DNA of 64,000 nt from Iamia sp038233075 (GCA_038233075.1 JBBSMQ010000004.1:1-64000); one strand, 5' to 3'. Positions 8,252 to 17,133 are shown, counted from the first letter of the stretch. Translations and numbers: made by a program. Notes: generated by a model not told the origin, from the letters alone.

Positions 8252-10447
8252 TCAGATCAGCCGGTGGTCCCGCGCCGCTTGCACGGCGGCATGGCGGTCG
8301 CCGACGCCGAGCTTGCGGTAGATGGCCCGGCAGTGGGTGCGCACCGTGTTGATCGATACGTACAGCTCCGCGGCGATGTCACGTTGGCTCAGCCTGCTCG
8401 GGAGGTAGCGCAGGACGGCCAGCTCACGGTCGGTGAGCTGCTCGACCAGCTCGGCAACCGACGCGGGCCGGGTGGTGGTGGTCCCGTGGCGGGATTCGGC
8501 CCGGTCGAGGCGGCGCCCGGCGATGCCGGGGTCGGGACAGCGGTCGAGGACCGCTCGGGCCTCATCGAGGAGCGCGGCGCCGGCGGGGTCGCCGAGGCCG
8601 AGGAGCGTGTCGCCGCAGACCGCCAGGACGTAGCCGAGGGCGAGGGGCGTGGACGACCGACGGGCACTCGCCAGGGCGTACGCAGCGTCGGTTCGTGCCT
8701 GTGCTTCGTCGTCGCCGGTGCGGGCGCGGACGGCGAAGGCTGGCGCGACGCCGTGGTAGCCGGACAGCTCGAAGCGCTCGGCGGTGTCGATGGCCGTCTG
8801 GGCTGCTCGGTGGGCGGCGGTGGGCGGGCCGTGCTCCAACTCGACCACGCACCGGTGGACGAGGGAGATGACCTGGGCCGAGCGGCTCTGCGCGTCGTCG
8901 GTTCGCGCCACGGCGAGGTCGAGGGCGGCTCGCGCCTCGTCGGCCACGCCGGCCCATGCGTGCGCGGCGCCGACGGCGGTGGCCAGCTCGGGCTGACCGG
9001 CCTCGAGCGGTCCCGCGGCCAGCGCAGCCCGTGCGTCGCTCAGGGCTCCGTCCACGTCGCCGGTGGCGAGTGAGAGGTTGATGCGCAGCGAGGTCGCCAA
9101 CGTGAAATCGACGGGCACGAGGTCGTCCAGAACGGCGAGCCACCGCTCAGCTCGGGAGTAGTGGCCGGTGAGGAACTCGCACCACCCGGCGAGGAACGCG
9201 CACGCGGCATCGGTATGAGCTCTGTCGTCGAGCCGCCCGAGCAGGCTGCGCAGCGTGTCGATCTGCCCGGCGCGCAGCAGTCGGGGTCCGTGGACCTGCA
9301 TCAGCCGGACGGCGTCTTCGAGGTCGCCGGCGGCGAGGCGGTGGGTGACCGCCCGGCCGTGGTCGTCGGCGGCCTCGAACCAGACGGCGGCCCGGCGGTG
9401 GAGCTCGGGGAGGTGGTCCGCCATGGCCGCCTGCGCCTCGAGGCGCAGCAGGTCGCGCAGCAGATGGTGGTAACGGAACCACGTCCCGGTGCGATCGAGC
9501 GCGATGACGAGCTGATTCGCCCGGGCGGTCCGGCGCAGCCACTCGGCGCCGCCGCTGGTGTCGGTGACGGCGTCGACGAGACCGCCACTGAGCTCGTCGA
9601 GGACCGACGTCTCCAGCAGCAGCCGTCGGTCGTCGGCGTCGAGGCCGGTGAGCATCTCGTCTCGGAGGTACTCGACGACGAGGTGGTCGTCGCCTCGGAA
9701 GGCGGTGACCAAGCCCTCGGGGTCGCCGGATCGCTGGAGGGAGAGGCCGGCGAGGACGAGGCCGGCGGCCCAGCCCTCCGTGCGGCCGCACAATTCGGTG
9801 AGAAGGTCCGGGTCGAGGCCACGCCCGGTGTCGCCGAGCAGGCCGGCAGCCTCGTCGGGCACGAACCGGAGATCGTCGGCACGGATCTCGGCCAACTGTC
9901 CCCGAACGCGCAACCGCCCGAGCCGGAACGGCGGGTCCACGCGAGTAGCGAGCACCACCGTGACCAGCGCAGGGCACAGGTCGACCAGGCGCTCCACGCC
10001 CCGGTGGATGCGTTCGTCGTCGACGAGGTGGTAGTCATCGACGACGAGCAGGAGCGCCTCGGCATGTTCGGTCAGCCGGTTGACCAGGACCGGGACCACC
10101 GCTCCCTCGTCGCCGTTCGAGCCGGCCACGACCGGTTGGAGCTGGGCGACGAGGTCCGGCTGTGTTCGTCCGAGCGCCTGCACCAGGTAAGACCAGAACC
10201 GGGCCGGATCGGAGTCGGTCTGTTCGACCTGGAACCAGGCCACCGCCTCGGACCGGGTGGCCAGCCAGGCCGCCAGCAGCGTGGACTTGCCGGAGCCGGC
10301 CGGGGCGCTCACCAGCACCAGGGGCACCGGCGCCTCGACGGCGGCGTCGAGGGCGGCGTCGAGCCGGAGCCGGCGTACGAGCTGCCGGGCCGGCACGGGC
10401 GGCTGCACCTTGGTGGCGGCGAGGCCGGGCTCCCAGTCTTCGGTCAT
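8252..10447 (-). CDS. LuxR-family ATP-dependent transcriptional regulator (MalT-like)
   Basis: The 731-aa protein has the STAND architecture of MalT-type activators. It has an N-terminal NTPase with Walker A in SAPAGSGKSTLLAAW (about residues 47-60), a Walker B-like LLLVVDDYH, a TPR-like helical middle rich in alanine, and a C-terminal LuxR HTH (LTDRELAVLRYL to TVRTHCRAIYRKLGV). It is somewhat shorter than the usual 850-900 aa, mainly through fewer TPR repeats. It is transcribed away from the small protein/ABC cassette that starts 90 bases away, so it likely controls that cassette and perhaps itself from the shared spacer. The ATG at 10447 gives a good family-like start. Confidence 0.92.
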   Translation of the reverse strand: MTEDWEPGLAATKVQPPVPARQLVRRLRLDAALDAAVEAPVPLVLVSAPAGSGKSTLLAAWLATRSEAVAWFQVEQTDSDPARFWSYLVQALGRTQPDLVAQLQPVVAGSNGDEGAVVPVLVNRLTEHAEALLLVVDDYHLVDDERIHRGVERLVDLCPALVTVVLATRVDPPFRLGRLRVRGQLAEIRADDLRFVPDEAAGLLGDTGRGLDPDLLTELCGRTEGWAAGLVLAGLSLQRSGDPEGLVTAFRGDDHLVVEYLRDEMLTGLDADDRRLLLETSVLDELSGGLVDAVTDTSGGAEWLRRTARANQLVIALDRTGTWFRYHHLLRDLLRLEAQAAMADHLPELHRRAAVWFEAADDHGRAVTHRLAAGDLEDAVRLMQVHGPRLLRAGQIDTLRSLLGRLDDRAHTDAACAFLAGWCEFLTGHYSRAERWLAVLDDLVPVDFTLATSLRINLSLATGDVDGALSDARAALAAGPLEAGQPELATAVGAAHAWAGVADEARAALDLAVARTDDAQSRSAQVISLVHRCVVELEHGPPTAAHRAAQTAIDTAERFELSGYHGVAPAFAVRARTGDDEAQARTDAAYALASARRSSTPLALGYVLAVCGDTLLGLGDPAGAALLDEARAVLDRCPDPGIAGRRLDRAESRHGTTTTRPASVAELVEQLTDRELAVLRYLPSRLSQRDIAAELYVSINTVRTHCRAIYRKLGVGDRHAAVQAARDHRLI

Positions 10448-10536
10448 CTCCGCTCACCCTACGGTCGGCATCTCACCCGGACGAGATGGTGGGGTGGATG
10501 AGGCGGATCCGTCCGGGCGGGCGGGATGGTGGCGCC

Positions 10537-10782
10537 ATGACCGCAACGACCACCTACGAGATCGTCCTGCGGGGCCGGCCCAGCGCCCGGCTGCTGCGGC
10601 CGCTGCTCGACGCCTTCACGTTCGACCACCGCGGGGACGGTGTCACCCGCCTCGTCGGTGAGATCGGCGACAGCTCGCACCTGCACGGCGTGCTCGCCCA
10701 CCTCACGTCGGTGAACGTCGACGTGGTCTCGATCGCACCCGCCCACACCGTCCACACCGACCGTCCTGGAGCACAGACATGA
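10537..10782 (+). CDS. small conserved protein of an ABC transporter cassette
   Basis: The 81-aa protein begins MTATTTYEIVLRG, followed by two beta-alpha units; it contains TRLVGEIGDSSHLHGVLAHL and ends in a polar tail. It has no membrane segment or signal. Its stop overlaps the ATG of the ABC ATPase (ATGA), so it is translationally coupled to the transporter. Similar small ferredoxin-like-fold proteins precede ABC ATPases next to MalT-like regulators in other actinobacteria as I recall, but no biochemical role is known to me. The ATG at 10537 is preferred to upstream codons because they lie in the presumed promoter. Confidence 0.65.
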   Translation: MTATTTYEIVLRGRPSARLLRPLLDAFTFDHRGDGVTRLVGEIGDSSHLHGVLAHLTSVNVDVVSIAPAHTVHTDRPGAQT

Positions 10783-11498
10783 TCACCGTCAGCGGACTCA
10801 CCAAGCACTACGGCGACCGGGTGGCGGTCGACGACCTCGGCTTCGACCTGGCCGCCGGCCGGGTCACCGGCTTCGTCGGCCCCAACGGCGCCGGCAAGTC
10901 CACCACCATGCGGATGATGGTCGGCCTCACCCGGCCGGACCGCGGCGAGGTCCGCTACGACAACGTCCGCTACGGCGACCTCGCGCACCCCGCCCGGGTG
11001 GTCGGTTCGGTCCTCGACACCCGGTGCATGCACCCGGGCCGCACGGCCCGGAACCACCTGCGGGCCACCGCCGCCCTGAGCGCCATCCCGGCTCGCCGGG
11101 TCGACGAGGTGCTGTCCGGTGTCGGTCTCGAGAGCGTGGCCGACGACCGGGCGGGTGGCTTCTCGCTCGGCATGCGCCAGCGGCTGGCCCTTGCCAGCGC
11201 GTTGCTGGGCGACCCCCGGGTCCTCCTGCTCGACGAACCGTCGAACGGCCTCGACCCCGACGGCATCCGCTGGCTGCGCAACCACCTGCGCGGCTTCGCC
11301 GACGCCGGCGGCACGGTCTTCGTGTCGAGCCACCTCATCGCCGAGCTCGCCAGGTTCGCCGACGACCTCGTCGTGGTCGGCGCCGGACGGCTCATCGCCG
11401 CCGAGACGGTCGAGTCCGTCACGTCTCGGACCGGGCTGTCGCTCGAGGACAGCCTCCTCGAGATGACCACCGGGTCTGCCGAGTTCGCATCGGCATGA
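10779..11498 (+). CDS. ABC transporter ATP-binding protein
   Basis: The 239-aa nucleotide-binding subunit belongs to the CcmA/DrrA-like class of ABC-2 exporters. Visible motifs are Walker A GPNGAGKSTTMRMM (about residues 32-45), signature FSLGMRQRLALASALL, Walker B VLLLDEPSNGLD and the switch histidine in VSSHL. It overlaps its neighbours by 4 bases on both sides (small protein upstream, permease downstream), which argues for one operon and a stoichiometric complex. The substrate cannot be told from sequence; such cassettes often export peptides, antibiotics or lipids. Confidence 0.93.
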   Translation: MITVSGLTKHYGDRVAVDDLGFDLAAGRVTGFVGPNGAGKSTTMRMMVGLTRPDRGEVRYDNVRYGDLAHPARVVGSVLDTRCMHPGRTARNHLRATAALSAIPARRVDEVLSGVGLESVADDRAGGFSLGMRQRLALASALLGDPRVLLLDEPSNGLDPDGIRWLRNHLRGFADAGGTVFVSSHLIAELARFADDLVVVGAGRLIAAETVESVTSRTGLSLEDSLLEMTTGSAEFASA

Positions 11499-12346
11499 CC
11501 GCCCCACCCACCCCCACCGAGGAAGACGACCCCACCATGACCACCACCGAGCTCACGCTCCCCACCAGCCGGGCCGCAGAGGCCACGCCCACCGCCGGCC
11601 ACGCCCGCCTCGCTGCGGTCCTGCGCAGCGAGTGGATCAAGTCCACCACCGTGCGGACCAACAAGGCGATTCTCGTCGGGGCGTTCGTCTTCAGCTCGCT
11701 GATGTCGTGGGCCACGGCCGTCTTCTACACCGACGAGGTCCTGACCGCCGCCGAGGTCTTCGTCTACTCGACCTGGCTGACTGCGGTGCTCGCGGCGATC
11801 GCTGGCGTCCTGTCGTTCAGCGCCGAGGCGCAGCACGGCACTCTGGCCGCCGCCGTCGCGGCTCAGCCCGCCCGTTGGCCCATCATGGCGGCCAAGGCCG
11901 TCGTCGCGATCGGCTACGGCCTGGTGCTGGGCGTGACCGGTCTGGCCACCGGGTTCGTCGGCGCGCTCGTCGGTGGCATCGAGGTCGGCGACACCAGCGG
12001 GATTCCGGCCACCGTGGGGTGGGCGCTCCTCTACACCTCCGGGTCGGCCGTGCTCGGCCTCGGCGTCGGCATGATCGTCCGCCACAGCGCCGGTGCCGTC
12101 TCCGGCGTCCTCGTGTGGTGGTTTGTGATCGAGGGCCTCGTCATCCAGTTCGCCCCCGCCGAGGTCGTGCGCTTCCTGCCCTTCGACGCCGGCTTCCGTA
12201 CGCTCGGCGCCGGACCGAGCTTCGATTCGCCGGAGTTCGTCGCCTCCGCGCTGTCCAACGCGCTCCACGCATCGATCTTCTGGGGCTACGTCGCCGCCGC
12301 GCTGGCCATCGGCACGGTGCTGCTGCACCGACGCGACACCGACTGA
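11495..12346 (+). CDS. ABC-2 type transporter permease
   Basis: The 283-aa membrane protein pairs with the preceding ATPase. A cytoplasmic N-terminus (to about residue 45, ending LRSEWIKSTT, a typical ABC-2 start) is followed by six predicted hydrophobic segments, including ILVGAFVFSSLMSWATAVF and VVAIGYGLVLGVTGLATGF. The ATG at 11495 overlaps the ATPase stop, as at the preceding junction. An alternative ATG at 11537 has GAGGAA about 12 bases upstream and would remove 14 polar residues. The operon ends here; no hairpin follows immediately. Confidence 0.88.
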   Translation: MTAPPTPTEEDDPTMTTTELTLPTSRAAEATPTAGHARLAAVLRSEWIKSTTVRTNKAILVGAFVFSSLMSWATAVFYTDEVLTAAEVFVYSTWLTAVLAAIAGVLSFSAEAQHGTLAAAVAAQPARWPIMAAKAVVAIGYGLVLGVTGLATGFVGALVGGIEVGDTSGIPATVGWALLYTSGSAVLGLGVGMIVRHSAGAVSGVLVWWFVIEGLVIQFAPAEVVRFLPFDAGFRTLGAGPSFDSPEFVASALSNALHASIFWGYVAAALAIGTVLLHRRDTD

Positions 12347-12769
12347 GTGGCCCTCGATCGAGGGCTGGACCTGCACGGTCTGAACCGGGGGACGGCCACG
12401 GGACTGACCAAACCTCATCGGTGAGCGAGTCGCAATCGCACCAGACCCCCATCTGATCCCAGAGCGCCAGACGCTTCTGCTGACCTGCCCCAGAACGCCT
12501 AATACACGTGTGATCTATCTGGTCTTTCGGTGTAGCTCGCTGGCGGCGGGGAGCATGCGGTGATGAGCGACCGTGTCTGGTCCGATAGCGCCGGCTCGGT
12601 CACGGTTCGCGATCGGTGCCGGCCGAATCCTCTCTGGGGCATCTCCGTGCGGGTGGCACAACTTCTGGCACAAATCGCAGAGGTACGGCCGAGAACGCCC
12701 TGGTACGAGGCGGGACCGGACGGAAGCTGACCCGGGCCGCCCTGGTCACAGAACCGCAGGTCAAAACGA
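12347..12769. other. gene-free spacer between the ABC operon and tRNA-Gly
   Basis: No credible gene is seen in these 423 bases on either strand. The only structure noted is a short direct repeat TGGCACAA at about 12655 and 12668. The spacer lies immediately beyond the 3' side of the tRNA-Gly gene, where integrative elements often insert, so it is the place to look for a decayed attachment site. Confidence 0.5.
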
Positions 12770-12798
12770 CGAAACCCCCTGCATAGCAGGGGGTTTCG
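12770..12798 (-). terminator. strong hairpin terminator after tRNA-Gly
   Basis: A perfect 13-bp stem (CGAAACCCCCTGC / GCAGGGGGTTTCG) closes a 3-base ATA loop, starting 6 bases past the tRNA 3' end in the direction of its transcription. Its position and stability make it the terminator of the tRNA transcript. It lacks a long U tract on the minus strand (TCGTTTTGAC follows), so it may act as an intrinsic terminator with a short U run or as a processing signal. Confidence 0.75.
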
Positions 12799-12803
12799 CT
12801 CCG

Positions 12804-12876
12804 AGCGGACGACCGGATTCGAACCGGCGACCCTCACCTTGGCAAGGTGATGCTCTACCAGCTGAGCTACGTCCGC
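12804..12876 (-). tRNA. tRNA-Gly (GCC anticodon)
   Basis: The 73-nt cloverleaf is complete. The acceptor stem is GCGGACG / CGTCCGC with discriminator T, the D-arm contains AGCTCAGCTGGTAGAGC, the anticodon arm TCACCTTGCCAAGGTGA presents GCC, and the T-arm contains GGTTCGAATCC. CCA is not encoded. The gene's 3' end faces the accessory block at lower coordinates, which is the usual geometry when a genomic island has used the tRNA 3' end as attachment site. Confidence 0.97.
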
Positions 12877-12948
12877 GTGAGCGGGTGACACTAGCAGCGG
12901 CCCCTACGGCGGTCACGCCCGGTCAGCGCCGTCAGGGAGTCAGAGGGC

Positions 12949-13539
12949 TCAGATCTCGTGGGGTGCCAGGGCGGCTTCCAGGAGCGAGCGACCCTCGGCG
13001 CTCAGGGGCAGCTCGGCGGCCTTGGCCACCGCCGCCGGGCTCATCTTGGCCACGGTCCGTCGCAGCACCCCGACGGTCTTGTCGCCCATCAGCTCGGCCG
13101 CCTCGTCGAGCTGGACGGTGAGGAAGGCCAGGCACACCGCGTCCTCGTGGACCTGCACCTCAGGCACCCGCCCCAGCCCCTCCTTGCGCACCAGACGACC
13201 CACCTCCTCGACCGTGTCGTCGTCCCACCCCTCGTCCCGCAGCAGATCGGCCACGTCGGAGGCGTGGCGCTTCTTGGCCGCCGTGCGCCATCGCAGGTAG
13301 CCCGATCGTCCCTCGGGGTAGGCATCGCGGGGCAGCTCCCAGCGCCGTAGGTGGTGAGCACGAGCGGCGAGGCGCTGAGCCGGGCGGGCGGACGGGTCGA
13401 GGCGGTCGACCCACTCGCTGGCGATGCGCCCCAGGGTCTGCTGCAGCGGACGCTCCTCGCCCCCGATGGCCACCCGGTCGGGATCACCGGCGTTGACCGC
13501 ATCGATGGCCTCGAGGGTGCGGGACTCCTGGTCATCCAC
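12949..13539 (-). CDS. DUF4202 domain-containing protein
   Basis: The product of about 196 aa matches the DUF4202 family. Recognisable segments are SEWVDRLDPSARPAQRLAAR, AHHLRRWELPRDAYPEG and RSGYLRWRTAAKKRHASDVA, followed by a helical region with VCLAFLTVQLDEAAELMGD. Family members of this length occur widely and have been linked by neighbourhood to tRNA synthetases, but the biochemical function is unknown. I choose the GTG at 13539; a TTG at 13560 that overlaps the preceding stop is possible. It is the last gene of a minus-strand run. Confidence 0.8.
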   Translation of the reverse strand: MDDQESRTLEAIDAVNAGDPDRVAIGGEERPLQQTLGRIASEWVDRLDPSARPAQRLAARAHHLRRWELPRDAYPEGRSGYLRWRTAAKKRHASDVADLLRDEGWDDDTVEEVGRLVRKEGLGRVPEVQVHEDAVCLAFLTVQLDEAAELMGDKTVGVLRRTVAKMSPAAVAKAAELPLSAEGRSLLEAALAPHEI

Positions 13540-13556
13540 GAGCAGGTGCCCCCGCC

Positions 13557-13781
13557 TCAATCGTCCTTGGGCCGGAGATCGATGCGGAGGGTCAGCACCC
13601 CGTCCTCCAGGCTCCCCTCGGCGTCACCGATCATGGCGAAGTCCTGGAAGTCGGTCTGCGCCTGCTGCACCAGTCGGGTGCGCTCCGGGCCGGCCACGGG
13701 GGGCAGGTTCCGCTGCTTCACCGCCTGGGCGCGCTCGCGGAACCGGGTGGTCATGGCGGTCACGTCGAACTCCTCGGCCAT
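13557..13781 (-). CDS. small conserved actinobacterial protein
   Basis: The 74-aa acidic protein begins MAEEFDVTAMTTRFRERAQA and ends in a beta-hairpin-like LEDGVLTLRIDLRPKDD. It has no transmembrane segment, signal or cysteine pair. The composition and the tight packing (9 bases after the preceding gene, overlapping or nearly overlapping the next) support a real gene. I do not know its function. Confidence 0.7.
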   Translation of the reverse strand: MAEEFDVTAMTTRFRERAQAVKQRNLPPVAGPERTRLVQQAQTDFQDFAMIGDAEGSLEDGVLTLRIDLRPKDD

Positions 13782-13790
13782 GGCCGCACG

Positions 13791-15107
13791 CTACCGGTCG
13801 TCGCCCGACTCCGACGACGGGGCTGCGGGCGGAGGACCATCGGTGACCTCGGTCGTGTCCTCGGGTTCCCGACGTTCCTTGCCCGTTGGGGGCGTCGGCC
13901 GTGGACTCGAGGCCACGTCCACCGGCTTGGGGGTGATGGGAACCCGGACCGGCGTCTGCCCGGGGCGCACGAGGATGCGTTCGGCGTCAGGCGTCCCGAG
14001 CTGCTTGGCGGGGGCGTTGACCCGGCGGGCCCGGCGCGGACCGGGCGGAGGGCGGGTGCTGGCCTCGGCCGGGCTGGGATCACCGATGATCCTGACGCCC
14101 TCCTGATCGTCGCGGTCATCTCGGCGCGACAGGGTGACGTCGGGGCTCTCGACGAACGGTTCGGCATCCGCGCTGACAGCGGCCTCAGAGGCGGCGGGAC
14201 CCCCGCTCACAGCGGCCTCGGATGCGTCGGCACCTGCGGTGACATCGGCCGGGGAGGCGGCGGGAGCTGACGGCGCTGGCTTGGCCTCCTTGCTCGCCGG
14301 CGACCCGGCCCCCGCGGTCGCTGCGGGTGGGACCTTGGCCTTGGCCCGGGCGGCCGCGGCCGCCGCGGCCAGCGCCACAGCGCGAGCCCGCCCGTCATCG
14401 CCCGAGGCCCGACCCGACGGCTGAGGGTCGGCGGCGGTGGCGTCGGGCTCCGCCTCCTCCTCCTCCACACCAGGGAGGTCGAGCGCCTGCGCCGGCCGGG
14501 AGGGACGACGGCGACGGCCCTCGGAGGACGTGGCCACCCCCTCCCCCGCTGAGGCAGCCGCACGAGCGGCAGACGCAGGAGCGCGGGCCCGGCCCGCCTC
14601 GGTGGGGCGCGCCTCTGCATCGGCGCGCTCCTTGTCGTCCACGTCGACGTCATCGCCGATGTCGCCGTCACCGGCCCTGGCCTTGGCTCGGGCCTCCTCC
14701 AGACGGGCCTCGTGGCGGGCGGCGGCGCGGGCCGGGTTGGTGGCCCGCACGTAGAGGACCAGGAGGACCAACAGGCCCAGGGCGACGACGCCGAGCGCGG
14801 CCACGACGACCCACACCGACCGGAGATCGTCCTGGGCCTGGCGCTCGGCGGCGGCGGTCGCGGTCTCGTCCACCAGCAGCTGGTCACCGGTGGGGCCCGG
14901 AGTCGATCCGGTGCCCGGGTCGGCGGGCGCGGTCGTGCCGCCCGGATCCACCTGCGCCGCCGGGGCGGGGCGGTCGACGGCGGTCGCACCGGAGACGCCG
15001 GGGAGGGTCAGCACGGCCGCCACGGCAAGGGCCGCCACAGCGGCCAAGGGCGGCGAGAGGTGGGGGCGCACGATCCCGGCGATGCTACCGGCGAGGCCCT
15101 CTGTCAC
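13791..15107 (-). CDS. Ala/Pro-rich membrane protein with low-complexity cytoplasmic tail
   Basis: The 438-aa protein has an N-terminal hydrophobic segment resembling a signal peptide (residues 18-43). A short Pro/Thr-rich extracytoplasmic loop and a second membrane segment (about 97-117, VVVAALGVVALGLLVLLVLY) follow, then a 300-residue tail rich in Ala, Glu, Arg and Pro without a recognisable fold. The start is a GTG 33 bases after the glycosylase gene. The tail has coiled-coil-like ARHEARLEEARAKARAG near residue 130. Function is not known. Low complexity means most database matches would be uninformative. Confidence 0.7.
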   Translation of the reverse strand: MTEGLAGSIAGIVRPHLSPPLAAVAALAVAAVLTLPGVSGATAVDRPAPAAQVDPGGTTAPADPGTGSTPGPTGDQLLVDETATAAAERQAQDDLRSVWVVVAALGVVALGLLVLLVLYVRATNPARAAARHEARLEEARAKARAGDGDIGDDVDVDDKERADAEARPTEAGRARAPASAARAAASAGEGVATSSEGRRRRPSRPAQALDLPGVEEEEAEPDATAADPQPSGRASGDDGRARAVALAAAAAAARAKAKVPPAATAGAGSPASKEAKPAPSAPAASPADVTAGADASEAAVSGGPAASEAAVSADAEPFVESPDVTLSRRDDRDDQEGVRIIGDPSPAEASTRPPPGPRRARRVNAPAKQLGTPDAERILVRPGQTPVRVPITPKPVDVASSPRPTPPTGKERREPEDTTEVTDGPPPAAPSSESGDDR

Positions 15108-15140
15108 CCGGCACCAGGACTTGAGGCAGCCCGAGGCCGA

Positions 15141-15917
15141 TCACCGTTGGTGGTGGGCGCAGGAGTAGGTGGTCCGCCCCCCGACCGTGCGCCGCTGGAG
15201 GGGTCGGTGGCAGCGGGGACAGCGGCCGTCCCACGAGCGCTGGTCCTGCAGATCGCCGGTGTGGGAGCCACCGCGCTCGGACAACAGGGCGATGGTGGCG
15301 CGGAGGTGGCGGTGCAGGCGGGTCAGCTCCCTGGCGTCGAGGGAACCGGCAGGACGAGCCGGATCCAGGCGAGCCCGCCAGAGGACCTCGTCACAGATGA
15401 GGTTGCCCACCCCCGCCAGGCGCGCCTGGTCCATCAACCGGGACTTGAGCGGGGCGGTCGACCCGGCGAGCAGGTCGCGCAGCGCGGCGCGTCCGACGGT
15501 GGCGGCGTCGGGACCGAGACGGTCCTCGTCAGGGTCGAGCTCCACCCCACCGAGGCGCCGCGGATCCACCAGGGAGAAGTCGCCGCCGCCGGTGAAGGTC
15601 AGCCCGAAGCGGTGCCAGGCGGGCTCGTCGCGACTCGAGGAGTACTCCAGGCGCTCGATGGGTCCGACGCCGTCGACGAGGAGGCGGCCCGTCATCCCGA
15701 AGCGGAGCCCGAGCACCGGACCGTCGGTGTCGACCAGCAGCAGCTTGCCTCGTCGGCGAGTCGCGGTGACGCGCCGTCCGGGCAGCACCGCCTCCAGTGT
15801 CGCCGGATCCACGCCCTTGCAGAACCACGGGTCCGGGGCGTGCACCGAGGCGACGATCCGTTCGACGGCACGCTCGGCCACCGATCGGTAGGCCTCGACC
15901 TCGATCAGCTCGGGCAC
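15141..15917 (-). CDS. Fpg/Nei-family DNA glycosylase
   Basis: The 258-aa bifunctional base-excision glycosylase begins PELIEVEAYR after a GTG start, so the catalytic N-terminal proline and E3 are present (after Met removal). The lysine of the beta-hairpin is in RRRGKLLLV, and the helix-two-turn-helix contains GVGNLICDEVLW. The C-terminal zinc finger reads C-x2-C in CPRCHRP, then YSCAHHQR: the expected fourth cysteine is a histidine, giving C-C-C-H. The enzyme should remove oxidised bases such as 8-oxoguanine or pyrimidine lesions. It follows metB by 31 bases, so it may be cotranscribed with the methionine genes. Confidence 0.85.
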   Translation of the reverse strand: MPELIEVEAYRSVAERAVERIVASVHAPDPWFCKGVDPATLEAVLPGRRVTATRRRGKLLLVDTDGPVLGLRFGMTGRLLVDGVGPIERLEYSSSRDEPAWHRFGLTFTGGGDFSLVDPRRLGGVELDPDEDRLGPDAATVGRAALRDLLAGSTAPLKSRLMDQARLAGVGNLICDEVLWRARLDPARPAGSLDARELTRLHRHLRATIALLSERGGSHTGDLQDQRSWDGRCPRCHRPLQRRTVGGRTTYSCAHHQR

Positions 15918-15948
15918 GAGGTGACCCGCGGGTGAGGGCGGGCCGGGG

Positions 15949-17133
15949 TCAGGGGGCGAGGGAGGCGGCCAGCGCCTGGTCGAGGTCGGCCCTCAGGTCC
16001 TCGACGTGCTCGAGGCCGGCCGACAGCCGGATCGTGCCCGGACCGATGCCGACTGCCAGCAACTCCTCGGGCAGGAGGTTCACGTGGGTCGTCGAGGCCG
16101 GGTGGGTGACGAGGGTCTCAGGACCGCCGAGTGACGAGGCCAGCTGCGCCAGCTCCACGGCCTCGACGAACCGGCGGCCGGCGTCGATGCCGCCCGGCAG
16201 GTCGAAGCACACGAGTCCCCCCAGCTCGCGCATCTGACGCCGGGCCAGCTCGTGCTGAGGGTGGGACTCGAGACCGGGGTGGCGCACGCCGCTGACCCTC
16301 CCGTCCTTCTCCAGCCACTGCGCCAGCTCCAGCGCCGACGCGGACTGCCGGGCGAAGCGCACCGGCAGGGTGCGCAGTCCCCGCAGCCCGTTGGCGGCGT
16401 CGTAAGGAGAGGCGGTGGCGCCTTGGAGCACGGCGAAGCCGGTGAGCCAGGTGATGAGCTCGGCCGAGGCCGCCACCACACCGAGGGTGGCGTCGTTGTG
16501 GCCGGCCATGGCCTTGGTGGCGGAGTGGACGACGATGTCGACGCCGTGGTCCAAGGGGCGCTGGCCCAGGGGGGTGGCGAAGGTCGAGTCGATGACGGTC
16601 ATGGGCCCGGCGATGGCCCCCAGGGCGTCGAGGTCGACCAGGTCGAGGCGCGGGTTGGCCGGCGTCTCGGCCCAGACCAGCATGGTCTGACCGGGTCGGA
16701 CCGCGGCGCCGAAGGCGGCGGGGTCGGTGCCGTCCACGAAGGTGACGTCGATGCCGAAGCGGGGGCAGACGGCCTGGAGCACCAGCTGGGTGCCGGCGTA
16801 GACCTGACGGGCGGCGACGATGTGATCGCGCTGCGAGCAGAGCCCGAGCACGATGGCGGTGACCGCACCCATGCCCGAGCCGAAGGCCCGGGCCGCCTCG
16901 GCCCCCTCCAGGTCGGCCACCGCTCGCTCGAAGTCGCTGACGGTGGGGTTGCCGTAGCGGGAGTAGAAGCGGTCGCTGTCGACCGATGTGGCTGCGGCCT
17001 GGGCCTCGTCGACGGTGGCGGAGACGAAGGTGGAGCTGGCCCACACCACCGGGGCCAGCGCCGGGTGGGAGCTCTGGCGCCCGCCCCGCACCGCCCGCGT
17101 GTCGGCGTGCAACCCTCTGGTTCGCTCGCTCAC
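15949..17133 (-). CDS. trans-sulfuration PLP enzyme (cystathionine gamma-synthase / O-acetylhomoserine sulfhydrylase type)
   Basis: The 394-aa enzyme belongs to the Cys/Met-metabolism PLP family. Motifs seen are YSRYGNPTVSDFE near the N-terminus, the PLP lysine in HSATKAMAGHND, the phosphate-binding FGSGMGAV loop and a C-terminal IRLSAGLE. The start is a GTG that overlaps the metX stop (GTGA), so it is translationally coupled to homoserine O-acetyltransferase and should use O-acetylhomoserine. Sequence alone does not decide between cystathionine formation with cysteine and direct sulfhydrylation. An upstream open frame inside metX was rejected as shadow. The riboswitch-like leader of metX would control it. 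Confidence 0.9.
   Translation of the reverse strand: MSERTRGLHADTRAVRGGRQSSHPALAPVVWASSTFVSATVDEAQAAATSVDSDRFYSRYGNPTVSDFERAVADLEGAEAARAFGSGMGAVTAIVLGLCSQRDHIVAARQVYAGTQLVLQAVCPRFGIDVTFVDGTDPAAFGAAVRPGQTMLVWAETPANPRLDLVDLDALGAIAGPMTVIDSTFATPLGQRPLDHGVDIVVHSATKAMAGHNDATLGVVAASAELITWLTGFAVLQGATASPYDAANGLRGLRTLPVRFARQSASALELAQWLEKDGRVSGVRHPGLESHPQHELARRQMRELGGLVCFDLPGGIDAGRRFVEAVELAQLASSLGGPETLVTHPASTTHVNLLPEELLAVGIGPGTIRLSAGLEHVEDLRADLDQALAASLAP

Noticed and set aside
7873..8352. 159-aa plus-strand frame downstream of the integrase
   Set aside because: Its reverse strand reads as the reductase fossil and LuxR tail; the plus frame has no coding signature.
8264..10501. Long plus-strand frames opposite the LuxR regulator
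   Set aside because: The NTPase and HTH motifs are on the minus strand; the plus frames have shadow composition.
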